In this document: one piece after another, positions 26,442 to 34,348 of the stretch
Numbering within the stretch: position 1 is the stretch's first letter
Layout of the letters: every line of letters begins with the position of its first letter
Assembly: GCA_020253595.1 (NCBI GenBank)
Contig: JADCBH010000372.1
Coordinates: 1 to 35,268, forward strand
Direction: 5' to 3'
Length of the DNA: 35,268 bases
Origin: Brevundimonas sp.
Lineage (GTDB): Bacteria > Pseudomonadota > Alphaproteobacteria > Caulobacterales > Caulobacteraceae
Notes under the pieces: generated by a model
What the model was told of the DNA's origin: nothing
What the model saw: only the letters and a program-made list of their open reading frames with translations
The model's database searches: none
Translations under genes and position numbers: made by a program

Positions 26442-27941
26442 ATGCTTAAGCCCCGTCAGGACCTGGTCCCGAATACGTTCGAGTACGAGACTACGGCGCT
26501 GGTGAAGCCCACAGGGTTCCGTGAGTACGATGCGCGCTGGATCCTGGAAAAGGAGATCAATCTCCTCGGGATTCAGGCCCTTGGCCTGGCGATCGCCACC
26601 TTCGTCCACGAGCAGGGTGTGAAGCCCCGGATCGTCGTCGGCCACGACTTCCGATCCTATTCCTCGACGGTGAAGCACGCCCTGATCATCGGCTTGATGG
26701 AGGGTGGCATGGAGGTGCTCGACGTCGGTCTGGCCCTGTCGCCCATGGCCTACTTTGGCCAGTTCGCGCTCGAAGCGCCCTGCGTGGCCATGGTCACCGC
26801 CAGCCACAATGAAAACGGCTGGACCGGGGTCAAGATGGGCACCAATCCGCCGGTTACCTTCGGCCCCGAGGAGATCGGGCGGCTGAAGGAGATCGTGCTG
26901 TCCGGGACGGGTGTTCCCCGGCCCGGCGGTCGCATTGAGCGGGTGGAGAACTTTCGGGAACGCTACCTTCAGGAGGTGGTCGGGGACATCAAGCTGAAGC
27001 GCCCGCTGAAAGTGGTCTGCGCCACCGGCAACGGCACGGCCGGTGCCTTCGCCCCCGAAGCCCTGCGGCGCATGGGTGCCGACGTGATCGAGATGGATGC
27101 CGATCTCGATTGGAGCTTCCCCAAGTACAATCCGAACCCTGAGGACCACGCCATGCTGGTCCAGATGGCGCAAAAGGTCAGGGAGACCGGGGCGGACCTG
27201 GCGCTCGGCTTCGACGGCGATGGCGATCGCTGCGGCGTGGTCGACGACACGGGCGAAGAGATTTTTGCCGACAAGATCGGCCTGCTGCTGGCGCGCGACC
27301 TGTCGGCGCTGCACGCCAATGCGACCTTTGTCGTCGATGTGAAGTCGACGGGGCTCTACAAGACCGACGAGGTCCTGGCGGCCAACGGCGCGACCACCGT
27401 CTACTGGAAGACCGGCCACAGCTACATCAAGCGCAAGACTGCGGAACTCGGCGCACTGGCCGGATTCGAGAAGTCGGGCCACTTCTTTCTCGCCGACCCG
27501 ATCGGGCGCGGATACGACGACGGCCTGGTGGCGGCGGCGGCCGTTCTGCAGATGCTGGATCGCAATCCTGGCAAGCGCCTGTCCGAACTGAAGCGGGCGC
27601 TGCCCGACGCCTGGACCAGCTTGACCATGTCGCCCCACTGCGACGACGAGCTGAAGTACGACGTCCTGGCCAGGATCGTGGCGGAGTATGAGGCCCAGGC
27701 GGCAGCCGGCGGATCGATCCTTGGGCGCAGGATCGTCGAGGTCATCACCGTCAATGGAGCCCGTGTCCATCTGGAAGACGGGTCGTGGGTCCTGGTGCGT
27801 GCCTCCTCCAACAAGCCCGAGCTGGTGGTGGTGGTCGAAAGCATGCGCTCCGAGGATGACATGCGCGCCCTGTTCCGGGAGGAAGTGAAGCCGCGCCTGG
27901 CCCGTTACCCAGAGGTCGGGGCCTACAACCAGGAAATCTAG
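26442..27941 (+). CDS. Phosphoglucomutase/phosphomannomutase
   Basis: A 499-residue alpha-D-phosphohexomutase, interconverting sugar 1- and 6-phosphates for nucleotide-sugar, capsule or LPS synthesis. It has the catalytic serine in TASHNENGW (Ser121), the Mg-binding loop DGDGD at 258-262, the sugar-binding FEKSGHFF in the third domain, and a phosphate-binding RASSNKPELVV at the C-terminus. The four-domain layout and length fit the PMM/PGM (AlgC/ManB) group; which sugar it prefers is not decidable here. The start ATG 26442 has AGAGGAA 7 bases upstream. Its stop shares CTAG with the convergent histidine kinase (27938-27941). Confidence 0.94.
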   Translation: MLKPRQDLVPNTFEYETTALVKPTGFREYDARWILEKEINLLGIQALGLAIATFVHEQGVKPRIVVGHDFRSYSSTVKHALIIGLMEGGMEVLDVGLALSPMAYFGQFALEAPCVAMVTASHNENGWTGVKMGTNPPVTFGPEEIGRLKEIVLSGTGVPRPGGRIERVENFRERYLQEVVGDIKLKRPLKVVCATGNGTAGAFAPEALRRMGADVIEMDADLDWSFPKYNPNPEDHAMLVQMAQKVRETGADLALGFDGDGDRCGVVDDTGEEIFADKIGLLLARDLSALHANATFVVDVKSTGLYKTDEVLAANGATTVYWKTGHSYIKRKTAELGALAGFEKSGHFFLADPIGRGYDDGLVAAAAVLQMLDRNPGKRLSELKRALPDAWTSLTMSPHCDDELKYDVLARIVAEYEAQAAAGGSILGRRIVEVITVNGARVHLEDGSWVLVRASSNKPELVVVVESMRSEDDMRALFREEVKPRLARYPEVGAYNQEI

Positions 27942-29398
27942 GCAGCCGAACCTGCTGGCAGCCGCAGCTCGAAGGTCGTGCCGGTCGGTCCGGTCTCGAC
28001 CAGACGAAGATCGCCGCCGTGGTTGGCCGCCAGCTCGCGCGAGATGGTCAGGCCCAGTCCGGTGCCGTCGGACCCGCTGCCGCTGACGAAGGGTTCGAAC
28101 AGGCGTTCGGAAAGGCGCGGCGGAATGCCCGGACCGTCGTCCGAAAGGCGAATGACGCTCCAGCCCGGCTCCTCCGACGCGGCGACCGTGATGGAGCCCA
28201 GCGACCCGCGCCGGCCGGGCTTGCGGGTCGGATCGGTCTCGATGGCCTGTCGGGCGTTGCGCATCAGATTGACCAGGATGCGATGCAGCTGGTCGCCGTC
28301 GGCCTGAACCATGAACCGGGAGGGAATGTCCCGGACGAGCCGGACGCCGGTCGGTTCGAGCCCCGCGTCCTCCGCAGCCGCACTGACCGCCGACGTCAGG
28401 GCGAGGCGATCCAGGACAGGTGCGGGCTCTTCGGACTTGCCGTAGTCGAGCACATTGCGCGCCAGAGCGGCGGCGCGGCCGAGCGCCCGTTCCAGCCGGG
28501 GGAGCGCCTTGGCCACCTGGGGGTCGGGCGAGGCAGCCAGCCGTTCCGAGGCCATCTGGGCCGACGTGAGCATGTTCCTGAGGTCGTGGTTGATCTTGGC
28601 CACGGCCTGCCCAAGCGCGACGAGCCGTGCGCGGGACTTCAGGGACTGGCGCACTTCCTCCTGCATCCGCGCCAGTTCGCGCTCGACCCGGCCGATCTCG
28701 TCCTGACGATCCGAAGGTTCAGGTCCGGGCTGGAGCGGGTCGGCGGCGAAACCCTCGATGGAGCGGGTCACCCGGCGCAAGGGGCGCAGGACAAGGAAGG
28801 CCAGACCCGCATAGAGCAGTCCGCCTGCCGCCGCAGAGATCAGCAGGGAGAAGATCAGGGTGTTCAGCAGGAAGGCCCGCAGCTCCTGCTTGAGAGGCTC
28901 GGCCGGGGCGACGACGTCGATGAAGTCGCCAGACCGATAACGGGGCCCGGCCCGGACCCGGATGGACCGGTCCGGGTGGCCCATCAGGGTCTCGAACGGT
29001 TCCCAAAGCCGGGCCCCGGTGTTTCGGGCCCTCAGGTCGATGAAATCCGGTGCGCTGGGCAGATCGGGGGCGCGCAGAAGCTGGCTCATCACCCCTTGGT
29101 CCGAAATGGCGACGGCCGACACGCCGCCTATGCGCAGCAGCTGGTTCGCGGTCTCTTCGTCGACTGCGTTGTAGGGCAGGGCCTCGACCCCGACCGAGGC
29201 CAGCTCGGCCGCCTGAAGCCGGTCCTGCAACCAGGTCTCATGGAAGTTGGCGGCGTTGGGCAGCAGAATAAGGGCCTCGACCACCAGGGTGAACAACACC
29301 GTCAGGATCAGCAGGCGCGACTGCAAACCGTCCGGCGCGGTCGGCCGCCAGCGGCGGATCCTTTCCAGCAGGTCATTGAGCCGATCGCGCGGGGTCAT
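27938..29398 (-). CDS. Membrane sensor histidine kinase (orphan)
   Basis: A 486-residue sensor kinase with a TM segment at about 29-47, a periplasmic sensor region (48-175), a second TM segment (about 178-204), a HAMP-like linker, and a dimerisation helix with the phospho-acceptor in KINHDLRNMLTSA (His271). The ATPase has the N box NLMRNARQAIE, G1 DDGPGIP, F box LFEPFVSGSG and G2 GTGLGLTISRELA. No response regulator lies within the window. The ATG overlaps the stop of the TVP38 gene (29395-29398), so the two are co-translated. The signal is unknown. Confidence 0.93.
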   Translation of the reverse strand: MTPRDRLNDLLERIRRWRPTAPDGLQSRLLILTVLFTLVVEALILLPNAANFHETWLQDRLQAAELASVGVEALPYNAVDEETANQLLRIGGVSAVAISDQGVMSQLLRAPDLPSAPDFIDLRARNTGARLWEPFETLMGHPDRSIRVRAGPRYRSGDFIDVVAPAEPLKQELRAFLLNTLIFSLLISAAAGGLLYAGLAFLVLRPLRRVTRSIEGFAADPLQPGPEPSDRQDEIGRVERELARMQEEVRQSLKSRARLVALGQAVAKINHDLRNMLTSAQMASERLAASPDPQVAKALPRLERALGRAAALARNVLDYGKSEEPAPVLDRLALTSAVSAAAEDAGLEPTGVRLVRDIPSRFMVQADGDQLHRILVNLMRNARQAIETDPTRKPGRRGSLGSITVAASEEPGWSVIRLSDDGPGIPPRLSERLFEPFVSGSGSDGTGLGLTISRELAANHGGDLRLVETGPTGTTFELRLPAGSAA

Positions 29399-30117
29399 GG
29401 CGCGGCCCCTCCAGGCAGGCGGCGCTGCACGGCCTTGAGCGCCAGGGGAAGGACGACCGCCAGGACGAATACGCCGAGCATCGGTGCCCAGAACTGGCCG
29501 AACAGGGCCTGAATGTCCGGGTCCGGGTCATTGACCAGAAGCATGTTCAGCCGCGCCCCGATCCAGCAGTAGATGATGTGAGCTGGCAAAAGGCCGATCA
29601 CCGTGGCGACAGAGTATGGCAGCAGCCGGACCGTCATCAGACCGGCGGCGACATTGATCATGTGGAACGGCACCACGACGGCCAGTCGGGAGGCCAGCAC
29701 ATACCAGAAGGTGTCCTTGTCGATGGTGGCGCACACCCTGGCGAACATCCCCTTGTCCACCTCAGCCCTGCGCCGCAGGTCCTCGCCCAAGGCCGAACGG
29801 GCCACGCCGTAGACGATCAGGGCCCCCACGGTCGCGGCGATGGCGGTCGAGACGCCCCCGACCCAGGGCCCGAACAGATAACCCGCCGTGATCGTCACGA
29901 AGAACACGCCGGGCACGACGCTGGCGGTCAACACGGCAAACACCGCCATCAGCGTCAACAGCGCCAGGATATAGCTGTCCGCCGCAAAGGCCCGAAGCGC
30001 GCCACCGTGGACCTTCAGTGTCTCCAGCGACAGGTAGCGATGCCAGCCCATGGAGAAGATCAGGGCGATGACGCCGGCGAGGATCAGAAGGGGGAGAAAC
30101 CGCGAAAGGCGCTTCAT
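29395..30117 (-). CDS. TVP38/TMEM64 (DedA-like) membrane protein
   Basis: A 240-residue inner-membrane protein of the TVP38/TMEM64 (SNARE-associated/VTT) family, related to DedA. It has about six hydrophobic segments, the family motif VPGVFFVTITAGYLFGPWVGG (about 68-88) and FWYVLASRLAVVVPFHMINVAAGLM later, with an Arg in the VTT signature region. DedA-like proteins are linked to membrane homeostasis and lipid scrambling. The start ATG 30117 has GGA 6 bases upstream; a GTG at 30138 is an alternative. It precedes and overlaps the histidine kinase, which may sense an envelope condition related to it; that is inference. Confidence 0.88.
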   Translation of the reverse strand: MKRLSRFLPLLILAGVIALIFSMGWHRYLSLETLKVHGGALRAFAADSYILALLTLMAVFAVLTASVVPGVFFVTITAGYLFGPWVGGVSTAIAATVGALIVYGVARSALGEDLRRRAEVDKGMFARVCATIDKDTFWYVLASRLAVVVPFHMINVAAGLMTVRLLPYSVATVIGLLPAHIIYCWIGARLNMLLVNDPDPDIQALFGQFWAPMLGVFVLAVVLPLALKAVQRRLPGGAAP

Positions 30118-30161
30118 AGTGATTCCAACGCCTGACACTCCGGCTCGGCGGCCCGCCGGCG

Positions 30162-30190
30162 TTGACAGCCAAGGCCTCCACCCTTATACG
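30162..30190 (+). promoter_or_regulatory. Promoter of the rpmH-rnpA-yidC-engB operon
   Basis: TTGACA (30162-30167) and TATACG (30185-30190) are separated by exactly 17 bases, a nearly ideal housekeeping promoter. Transcription would begin near 30197, giving a leader of about 60 bases before the rpmH GTG. A GC-rich palindromic stretch lies just upstream. Confidence 0.75.
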
Positions 30191-30255
30191 CCCGCCCTTC
30201 CCGCGACGGACGCCTTGTCCGGCCGCGCAACCCTATTCTGACACAGGAGCCGACC

Positions 30256-30390
30256 GTGAAGCGGACCTATCAGCCGTCGCGACTCGTGCGCAAGCGCCGT
30301 CACGGCTTCCGTTCGCGGATGGCCACCAAGAACGGCGCGAAGATCGTCGCCCGCCGCCGCGCCAAGGGCCGCAAGCGCCTGACCGCCTAA
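30256..30390 (+). CDS. rpmH: 50S ribosomal protein L34
   Basis: A 44-residue ribosomal protein L34, a component of the large ribosomal subunit. Starting at GTG 30256, it reads MKRTYQPSRLVRKRRHGF and continues SRMATKNGAKIVARRRAKG, then KRLTA and TAA: an essentially complete match to the L34 family. AGGAG lies 6-7 bases before the GTG. It is the first gene of the operon and is followed by rnpA after 31 bases. Confidence 0.97.
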   Translation: MKRTYQPSRLVRKRRHGFRSRMATKNGAKIVARRRAKGRKRLTA

Positions 30391-30399
30391 GCCCGACGT

Positions 30400-30418
30400 C
30401 CTCCCCGGACCGGGGAGG
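30400..30418 (+). promoter_or_regulatory. Hairpin masking the rnpA ribosome binding site
   Basis: CCTCCCC (30400-30406) and GGGGAGG (30412-30418) form a perfect 7-bp stem with a GGACC loop. The 3' arm contains the Shine-Dalgarno of rnpA, whose ATG starts 3 bases later. The rpmH stop is 9 bases before the stem. Confidence 0.55.
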
Positions 30419-30421
30419 GAC

Positions 30422-30859
30422 ATGACTGACGCACCCACATTGCGACGCCTGACCAAGCGGCCCCAGTTCCTGGCGGCCGCCAAAGGCGTTGCTCTGGCGC
30501 GTGGCGCTGTCCTGATCCAGAGGCTCGACCGAGTGGATGAGGATCCGGCCATCGGCGTGGGGTTCACGGCGACCAGGAAGATTGGCGGGGCAGTGGTCCG
30601 CAACCGTGCCAAGCGTCGCCTGCGGGAGGCCGCCCGCGCTCTTCTTCCGATCCACGGCGTTCCCGGTTCCGACTATGTGCTGATCGCGCGTCAGGGCACG
30701 GCGGAGCGACCGTGGGAGCGTCTGCTTGACGATGTGGCGTCCGCCCTTACAAGGCTGGCGCAGCCGGGCCCGCCGGACCCCTCGCGTTCACGTGAACGCG
30801 CTCCCATCTGTGATCTTCCGACCGCCTTCCAGCCCGCCCAGGACGCCTCATCCGAATGA
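30422..30859 (+). CDS. rnpA: Ribonuclease P protein component
   Basis: A 145-residue RnpA, the protein subunit that helps RNase P RNA mature tRNA 5' ends. It has the conserved start LTKRPQFLAAAKG, GVGFTATRKIGGAVVRNRAKRRLREAAR with the RNR signature (about 44-72), and the late YVLIARQGT. About 35 extra C-terminal residues, rich in Pro and Arg, extend beyond the usual fold and are probably disordered. Its stop overlaps the yidC start as ATGA (30856-30859). No yidD gene lies between rnpA and yidC, where it often occurs in other bacteria. Confidence 0.95.
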   Translation: MTDAPTLRRLTKRPQFLAAAKGVALARGAVLIQRLDRVDEDPAIGVGFTATRKIGGAVVRNRAKRRLREAARALLPIHGVPGSDYVLIARQGTAERPWERLLDDVASALTRLAQPGPPDPSRSRERAPICDLPTAFQPAQDASSE

Positions 30860-32679
30860 AGAACGAGAACACGCGGAACATGGTGATCTTCGTCGTGGCG
30901 ACGGCGGTGATCCTGATCCTCTACCAGATCTTCATCCTGGGCCCGCAGGCGGAACAGCAGAGGGCCGCAGCCGAGGCCGCTGCCGCTTCGCAGACCGTGG
31001 ACGCCGCCAGCGAGCCGGCGCTGCCCGGCGCGGCTCCGGCCGAGTCGGCAGCGGTCTTCACCGAGGATCGCAGCGAGGCCCTGGGCACGGTCGCACGCGT
31101 TCCGATCCAGACGGGTAGCCTGCGCGGTTCCATGTCGCTGCAGGGCGGGCGGATCGACGACCTGTTCCTGACCCAATACGAAGAGGTGCAGGGCGAACCC
31201 GCACCGGTCGAGCTGTTCAGGCCCGCCGGCATGGAGCACGCCTTCCTCGCCCAGTTCGGCTGGACCGGCCAGAACATCGCCGGCGGTGTTCCGGGACCCA
31301 ATACTGTCTGGCGGTTGACCGATGGATCGACGCTGACGCCTTCCACGCCGGTCACCTTGACGTGGGACAACGGGCAGGGTCTGCGCTTCACCCGGGTGGT
31401 GTCGGTCGATGAGAACTACATGTTCACCCTGACCGATACGGTCGCCAACCTGGGGACGACGCCGATCGTCATCGCCCCCTATGGCCGCATCGAGCGCCAG
31501 GGCGTGCCGGAGACACTCGGCAAGAATCAGATTCTGCACGAAGGCGGGATTGGCACCTTTGGCGAGCCAGGCGGCTACACCACGACCCAGTTGAAGTACG
31601 GCGACTGGACAAAGAAGCCCCGCGAGCAGTTCGAGTCGATCGGCGGTTGGCTTGGGATCACCGACAAGTATTGGCTGGCGGCCTTGATTCCGGATCAGAA
31701 CGAGACGGTCGAGGCCGAGTTCGTGGCGCGCGACGCCAATGGCCTGCAGATGCGCGAGGCCCGCCTGCTGGGGGAAGCCCGCACCATCAACCCGGGCCGC
31801 CAGATCACCGAAGAGCAGCGCCTGTTCGCCGGTGCCAAGAGAAACGAGATCCTGGCCGGATACGAGAAGGAGCTCGGCCTGCCGCGCTTCGTCTACGCGA
31901 TCGACTGGGGTTTCCTGTTCTTCCTGACGCGGCCGATCTTCCTGCTGGTGCACTTCTTCCAGGGGCTGGTCGGCAACTTCGGCGTGGCCATCCTGCTGCT
32001 GACGCTCACGATCAAGCTCATCATGTTCCCGCTGGCGAACAAGAGCTACGAGAGCCTGTCGAAGATGCGCAAGCTCCAGCCGCAGATGGAGAAAATCAAG
32101 ACGCAGTTCAAAGACGATCCGCAGAAGCAGCAGCAGGAGACGATGGCGCTCTATCAGCGCGAGAAGATCAATCCGCTGGCCGGCTGCCTGCCCATCCTGG
32201 TTCAGATTCCGGTCTTCTACGCCCTCTACAAGGTGCTGTTCGTCACCATCGAGATGCGGCATGCGCCCTTCTTCGGCTGGATCCGCGACTTGTCTGCGCC
32301 TGACCCGACCAACATCTGGACCCTGTTCGGCCTGATCCCGTGGGATCCGGGTTCCATTCCGCTGTTGGGCTCTCTGCTGGTCAACTCGGGCGGTGGCTTC
32401 ACCCTGGGACTTAGCGTGCTCGCCATCTTCTACGGCTTCACCATGTGGCTGCAGCAGGCGATGAACCCGCCGATGCCAGACCCGGTGCAGCGCCAGATCT
32501 TTGCCTGGATGCCGGTGATCTTCACCTTCATCATGGCCGTCTTCCCGGCAGGTCTGCTGGTCTACTGGGCGTGGAACAACGTGCTGTCGATCGCCCAGCA
32601 GTATTTCATCATGAACCGCTTCGGTGCCGAGAATCCGATCGACGACTTCATCGCCAAGCTGAAGAGCAAGGCGGCCTAG
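30856..32679 (+). CDS. yidC: Membrane protein insertase YidC
   Basis: A 607-residue YidC/Oxa1 insertase, which folds and inserts inner-membrane proteins with or without SecYEG. It has an N-terminal membrane anchor (about 8-28), a Pro/Ala/Glu-rich linker, a large periplasmic beta domain (about 70-350) of the Gram-negative type, and the C-terminal Oxa1 core (about 370-590) with NFGVAILLLTLTIKLIMFPL, a charged cytoplasmic hairpin (KMRKLQPQMEKIKTQFKDD), and PLAGCLPILVQIPVFYALYKVL. The length is normal. It is coupled to rnpA upstream and is followed by engB after 52 bases. Confidence 0.97.
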   Translation: MKNENTRNMVIFVVATAVILILYQIFILGPQAEQQRAAAEAAAASQTVDAASEPALPGAAPAESAAVFTEDRSEALGTVARVPIQTGSLRGSMSLQGGRIDDLFLTQYEEVQGEPAPVELFRPAGMEHAFLAQFGWTGQNIAGGVPGPNTVWRLTDGSTLTPSTPVTLTWDNGQGLRFTRVVSVDENYMFTLTDTVANLGTTPIVIAPYGRIERQGVPETLGKNQILHEGGIGTFGEPGGYTTTQLKYGDWTKKPREQFESIGGWLGITDKYWLAALIPDQNETVEAEFVARDANGLQMREARLLGEARTINPGRQITEEQRLFAGAKRNEILAGYEKELGLPRFVYAIDWGFLFFLTRPIFLLVHFFQGLVGNFGVAILLLTLTIKLIMFPLANKSYESLSKMRKLQPQMEKIKTQFKDDPQKQQQETMALYQREKINPLAGCLPILVQIPVFYALYKVLFVTIEMRHAPFFGWIRDLSAPDPTNIWTLFGLIPWDPGSIPLLGSLLVNSGGGFTLGLSVLAIFYGFTMWLQQAMNPPMPDPVQRQIFAWMPVIFTFIMAVFPAGLLVYWAWNNVLSIAQQYFIMNRFGAENPIDDFIAKLKSKAA

Positions 32680-32735
32680 TGCGCACGATCGGGCCCGAAC
32701 TCCGGCGGCCACTTTTCGGGATCGCGCGTCCGTGA
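32679..32735 (+). CDS. Possible 18-codon coupling ORF between yidC and engB
   Basis: A GTG at 32679 overlaps the yidC stop (TAGTG), and this frame stays open for 18 codons (VRTIGPELRRPLFGIARP) until TGA at 32733-32735, which overlaps the engB GTG start (GTGA). Such a mini-ORF could carry ribosomes from yidC to engB, which lacks a strong Shine-Dalgarno. There is no evidence that the peptide has its own function. Confidence 0.2.
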   Translation: MRTIGPELRRPLFGIARP

Positions 32736-33391
32736 TCGAGCCGGTCTCGATCTCGGAGTACTCGGACGAGGAGATCGAGGCTGCACGCGTGCTGTTCGCC
32801 CGCCCGGCCACCTTCGTCATGGGCTGCGCCAAGATCGAGCAGCTGCCGGATCCGGACCTGCCCGAGATCGCGTTCGCCGGGCGCTCCAACGTCGGCAAAT
32901 CCAGCCTGATCAACGGCCTGGTCGGCATGCACAAGCTGGCGAGGGCGTCGAACGAGCCGGGCCGGACGCGCGAGGTCAATTTCTTTGACCTCGACGGCAA
33001 GATGCGGCTGGTCGACCTGCCCGGCTATGGCTGGGCCAAGGCATCGAAGTCGACGGTGAAGCAGTTCCAGAACCTGGGCAGGGACTATCTGCGCGGGCGT
33101 GTGACCCTGAAGCGGGTCTATCTCCTGATCGACAGCCGCCACGGCCTGAAGTCGGTCGACACCGAGGCGCTGGACGCCCTCGATCTCGCCGCCGTCAGCT
33201 ATCAGATCGTCATGACCAAAGCTGACAAGATCAAGGCGCACGAGCGCGAGACGGTGCGTGAGGCGACGCTCAAGGCCATCTCAAAGCGGCCGGCGGCGTT
33301 TCCCGCGGTTGCCGTGACCTCGGCCGAGAAGGGCATTGGCCTGCCTGAACTGCGCGCCGAGATCATGCGCACGACAGAGGTCGTGCTCTAG
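32732..33391 (+). CDS. engB: Ribosome biogenesis GTPase YihA/YsxC (EngB)
   Basis: A 219-residue EngB-family GTPase needed for late assembly of the large ribosomal subunit. Motifs: G1 GRSNVGKS (50-57), G2-region PGRTRE (76-81), G3 DLPGYG (95-100), G4 TKAD (162-165), G5 TSAEKG (near 203). The start is GTG 32732; no ATG, GTG or TTG occurs in frame between the yidC stop and this codon. Last gene of the rpmH operon, ending in a CTAG shared with the convergent TauE gene (33388-33391). Confidence 0.95.
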   Translation: MIEPVSISEYSDEEIEAARVLFARPATFVMGCAKIEQLPDPDLPEIAFAGRSNVGKSSLINGLVGMHKLARASNEPGRTREVNFFDLDGKMRLVDLPGYGWAKASKSTVKQFQNLGRDYLRGRVTLKRVYLLIDSRHGLKSVDTEALDALDLAAVSYQIVMTKADKIKAHERETVREATLKAISKRPAAFPAVAVTSAEKGIGLPELRAEIMRTTEVVL

Positions 33392-34167
33392 CCCAGCACG
33401 CCCGCCAGCTGCAGGCCCTGGAAGCCCGCCAGCAGGACCAGAAGGCCACCGACCCCATAGGTCAGGGCGCGACGCGGTAGCCGTTTGGTGATCCAGCCGG
33501 CGAAGGGTGCCGCCAGAAGCCCGCCCACGACCAATCCGCCAACAGCAGCAGCATGGTTGTTGAGTGCCCCCGCGTCCTCCCAGTGACCTGTGACCAGGGC
33601 CCAGACGAAGGTTGCGGAAATGGCAACGGTCACAAAGAACTCAGCGGTGTTGACCGTGCCGATGGCCCGACGGGGCTCGGCCCCGGCGCCGACCATCGTG
33701 GAGGACACGGTCGGGCCCCATCCGCCGCCGCCGATCGCGTCGAGGAAGCCTCCGATCAGGCCGAGGGGGGCAACGTTCCAACGGCGGATGCGGCGCGGCG
33801 TGATGTCTTGCCTCGCGCGCCAGAGAATGTAGAGCCCCATGCTGGCCAGATAGGCGACGATGAAGGGCTTGATGATGTCTCCGTCGATGCCCGCCAGCAC
33901 ATAGGCCCCCAGCACGCCGCCGATCATGCCGGCAATGGCCAGTGGGACGAACAGCCGCCACTCCACGTTCTTGTGCCAGACATGGGAACTGGCGGAGGCG
34001 GCGGTGGTGAAGACCTCGGCACCGTGGACGCTGGCTGACGCCATTGCGGGCGGGACACCCAGCGCCAGCAGCACGGACGAGGAGATGACGCCATAGGCCA
34101 TGCCCAGCGCGCCATCGACGGCCTGCGCGAGGGCGCCTACCAGCAGAAACAGCAGAAAGGTGTCCAT
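33388..34167 (-). CDS. TauE/SafE-family sulfite-exporter-like permease
   Basis: A 259-residue polytopic membrane protein of the TauE/SafE (DUF81) family, with about eight hydrophobic segments in two repeats. Typical family features are the N-terminal GALAQAVDGALGMAYGVISSSVLLALGVPP, and the second-half GLIGGFLDAIGGGGWGPTVSSTM with EPRRAIGTVNTAEFF. Members move sulfite, sulfoacetate or other small anions across the inner membrane; the substrate here is unknown. Start ATG 34167. It is convergent with engB and divergent from prfA. Confidence 0.9.
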   Translation of the reverse strand: MDTFLLFLLVGALAQAVDGALGMAYGVISSSVLLALGVPPAMASASVHGAEVFTTAASASSHVWHKNVEWRLFVPLAIAGMIGGVLGAYVLAGIDGDIIKPFIVAYLASMGLYILWRARQDITPRRIRRWNVAPLGLIGGFLDAIGGGGWGPTVSSTMVGAGAEPRRAIGTVNTAEFFVTVAISATFVWALVTGHWEDAGALNNHAAAVGGLVVGGLLAAPFAGWITKRLPRRALTYGVGGLLVLLAGFQGLQLAGVLG

Positions 34168-34348
34168 TCAGCCCCCGGCATGACGGCCCCGGGTGCCGCC
34201 ACGGCTGAGCTAATGCGCCAGACCGACCGGGGTAACTGTTGATGACGGCGATGTTATCGGCCGTGACGGGCCGAGCCGGCTGCATCGACAGGCGGGATGG
34301 CCCGCGATATGGGTCCGGCCCTTCGACGCACCCGAGATTTCAGCCCCC
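34168..34348. other. Divergent intergenic region between the TauE gene and prfA
   Basis: This 181-base gap must hold promoters for both flanking genes. Nothing beyond short GC-rich palindromic words was recognised, and no clear -35/-10 pair could be placed. Confidence 0.3.

Noticed and set aside
26286..27770. Long in-frame N-terminal extension of gpmA
   Set aside because: It lies antisense to the phosphohexomutase; the family start MPRLILLRHG with a good Shine-Dalgarno is at 26285.
30118..30255. Replication origin next to rpmH
   Set aside because: No dnaA, no cluster of DnaA boxes and no AT-rich unwinding region is visible; the gap is explained by the rpmH promoter.
30691..33000. 769-codon antisense frame opposite rnpA-yidC-engB
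   Set aside because: It is rich in Arg, Gln, His and Asp as expected from the reverse of coding DNA; yidC on the plus strand is unambiguous.
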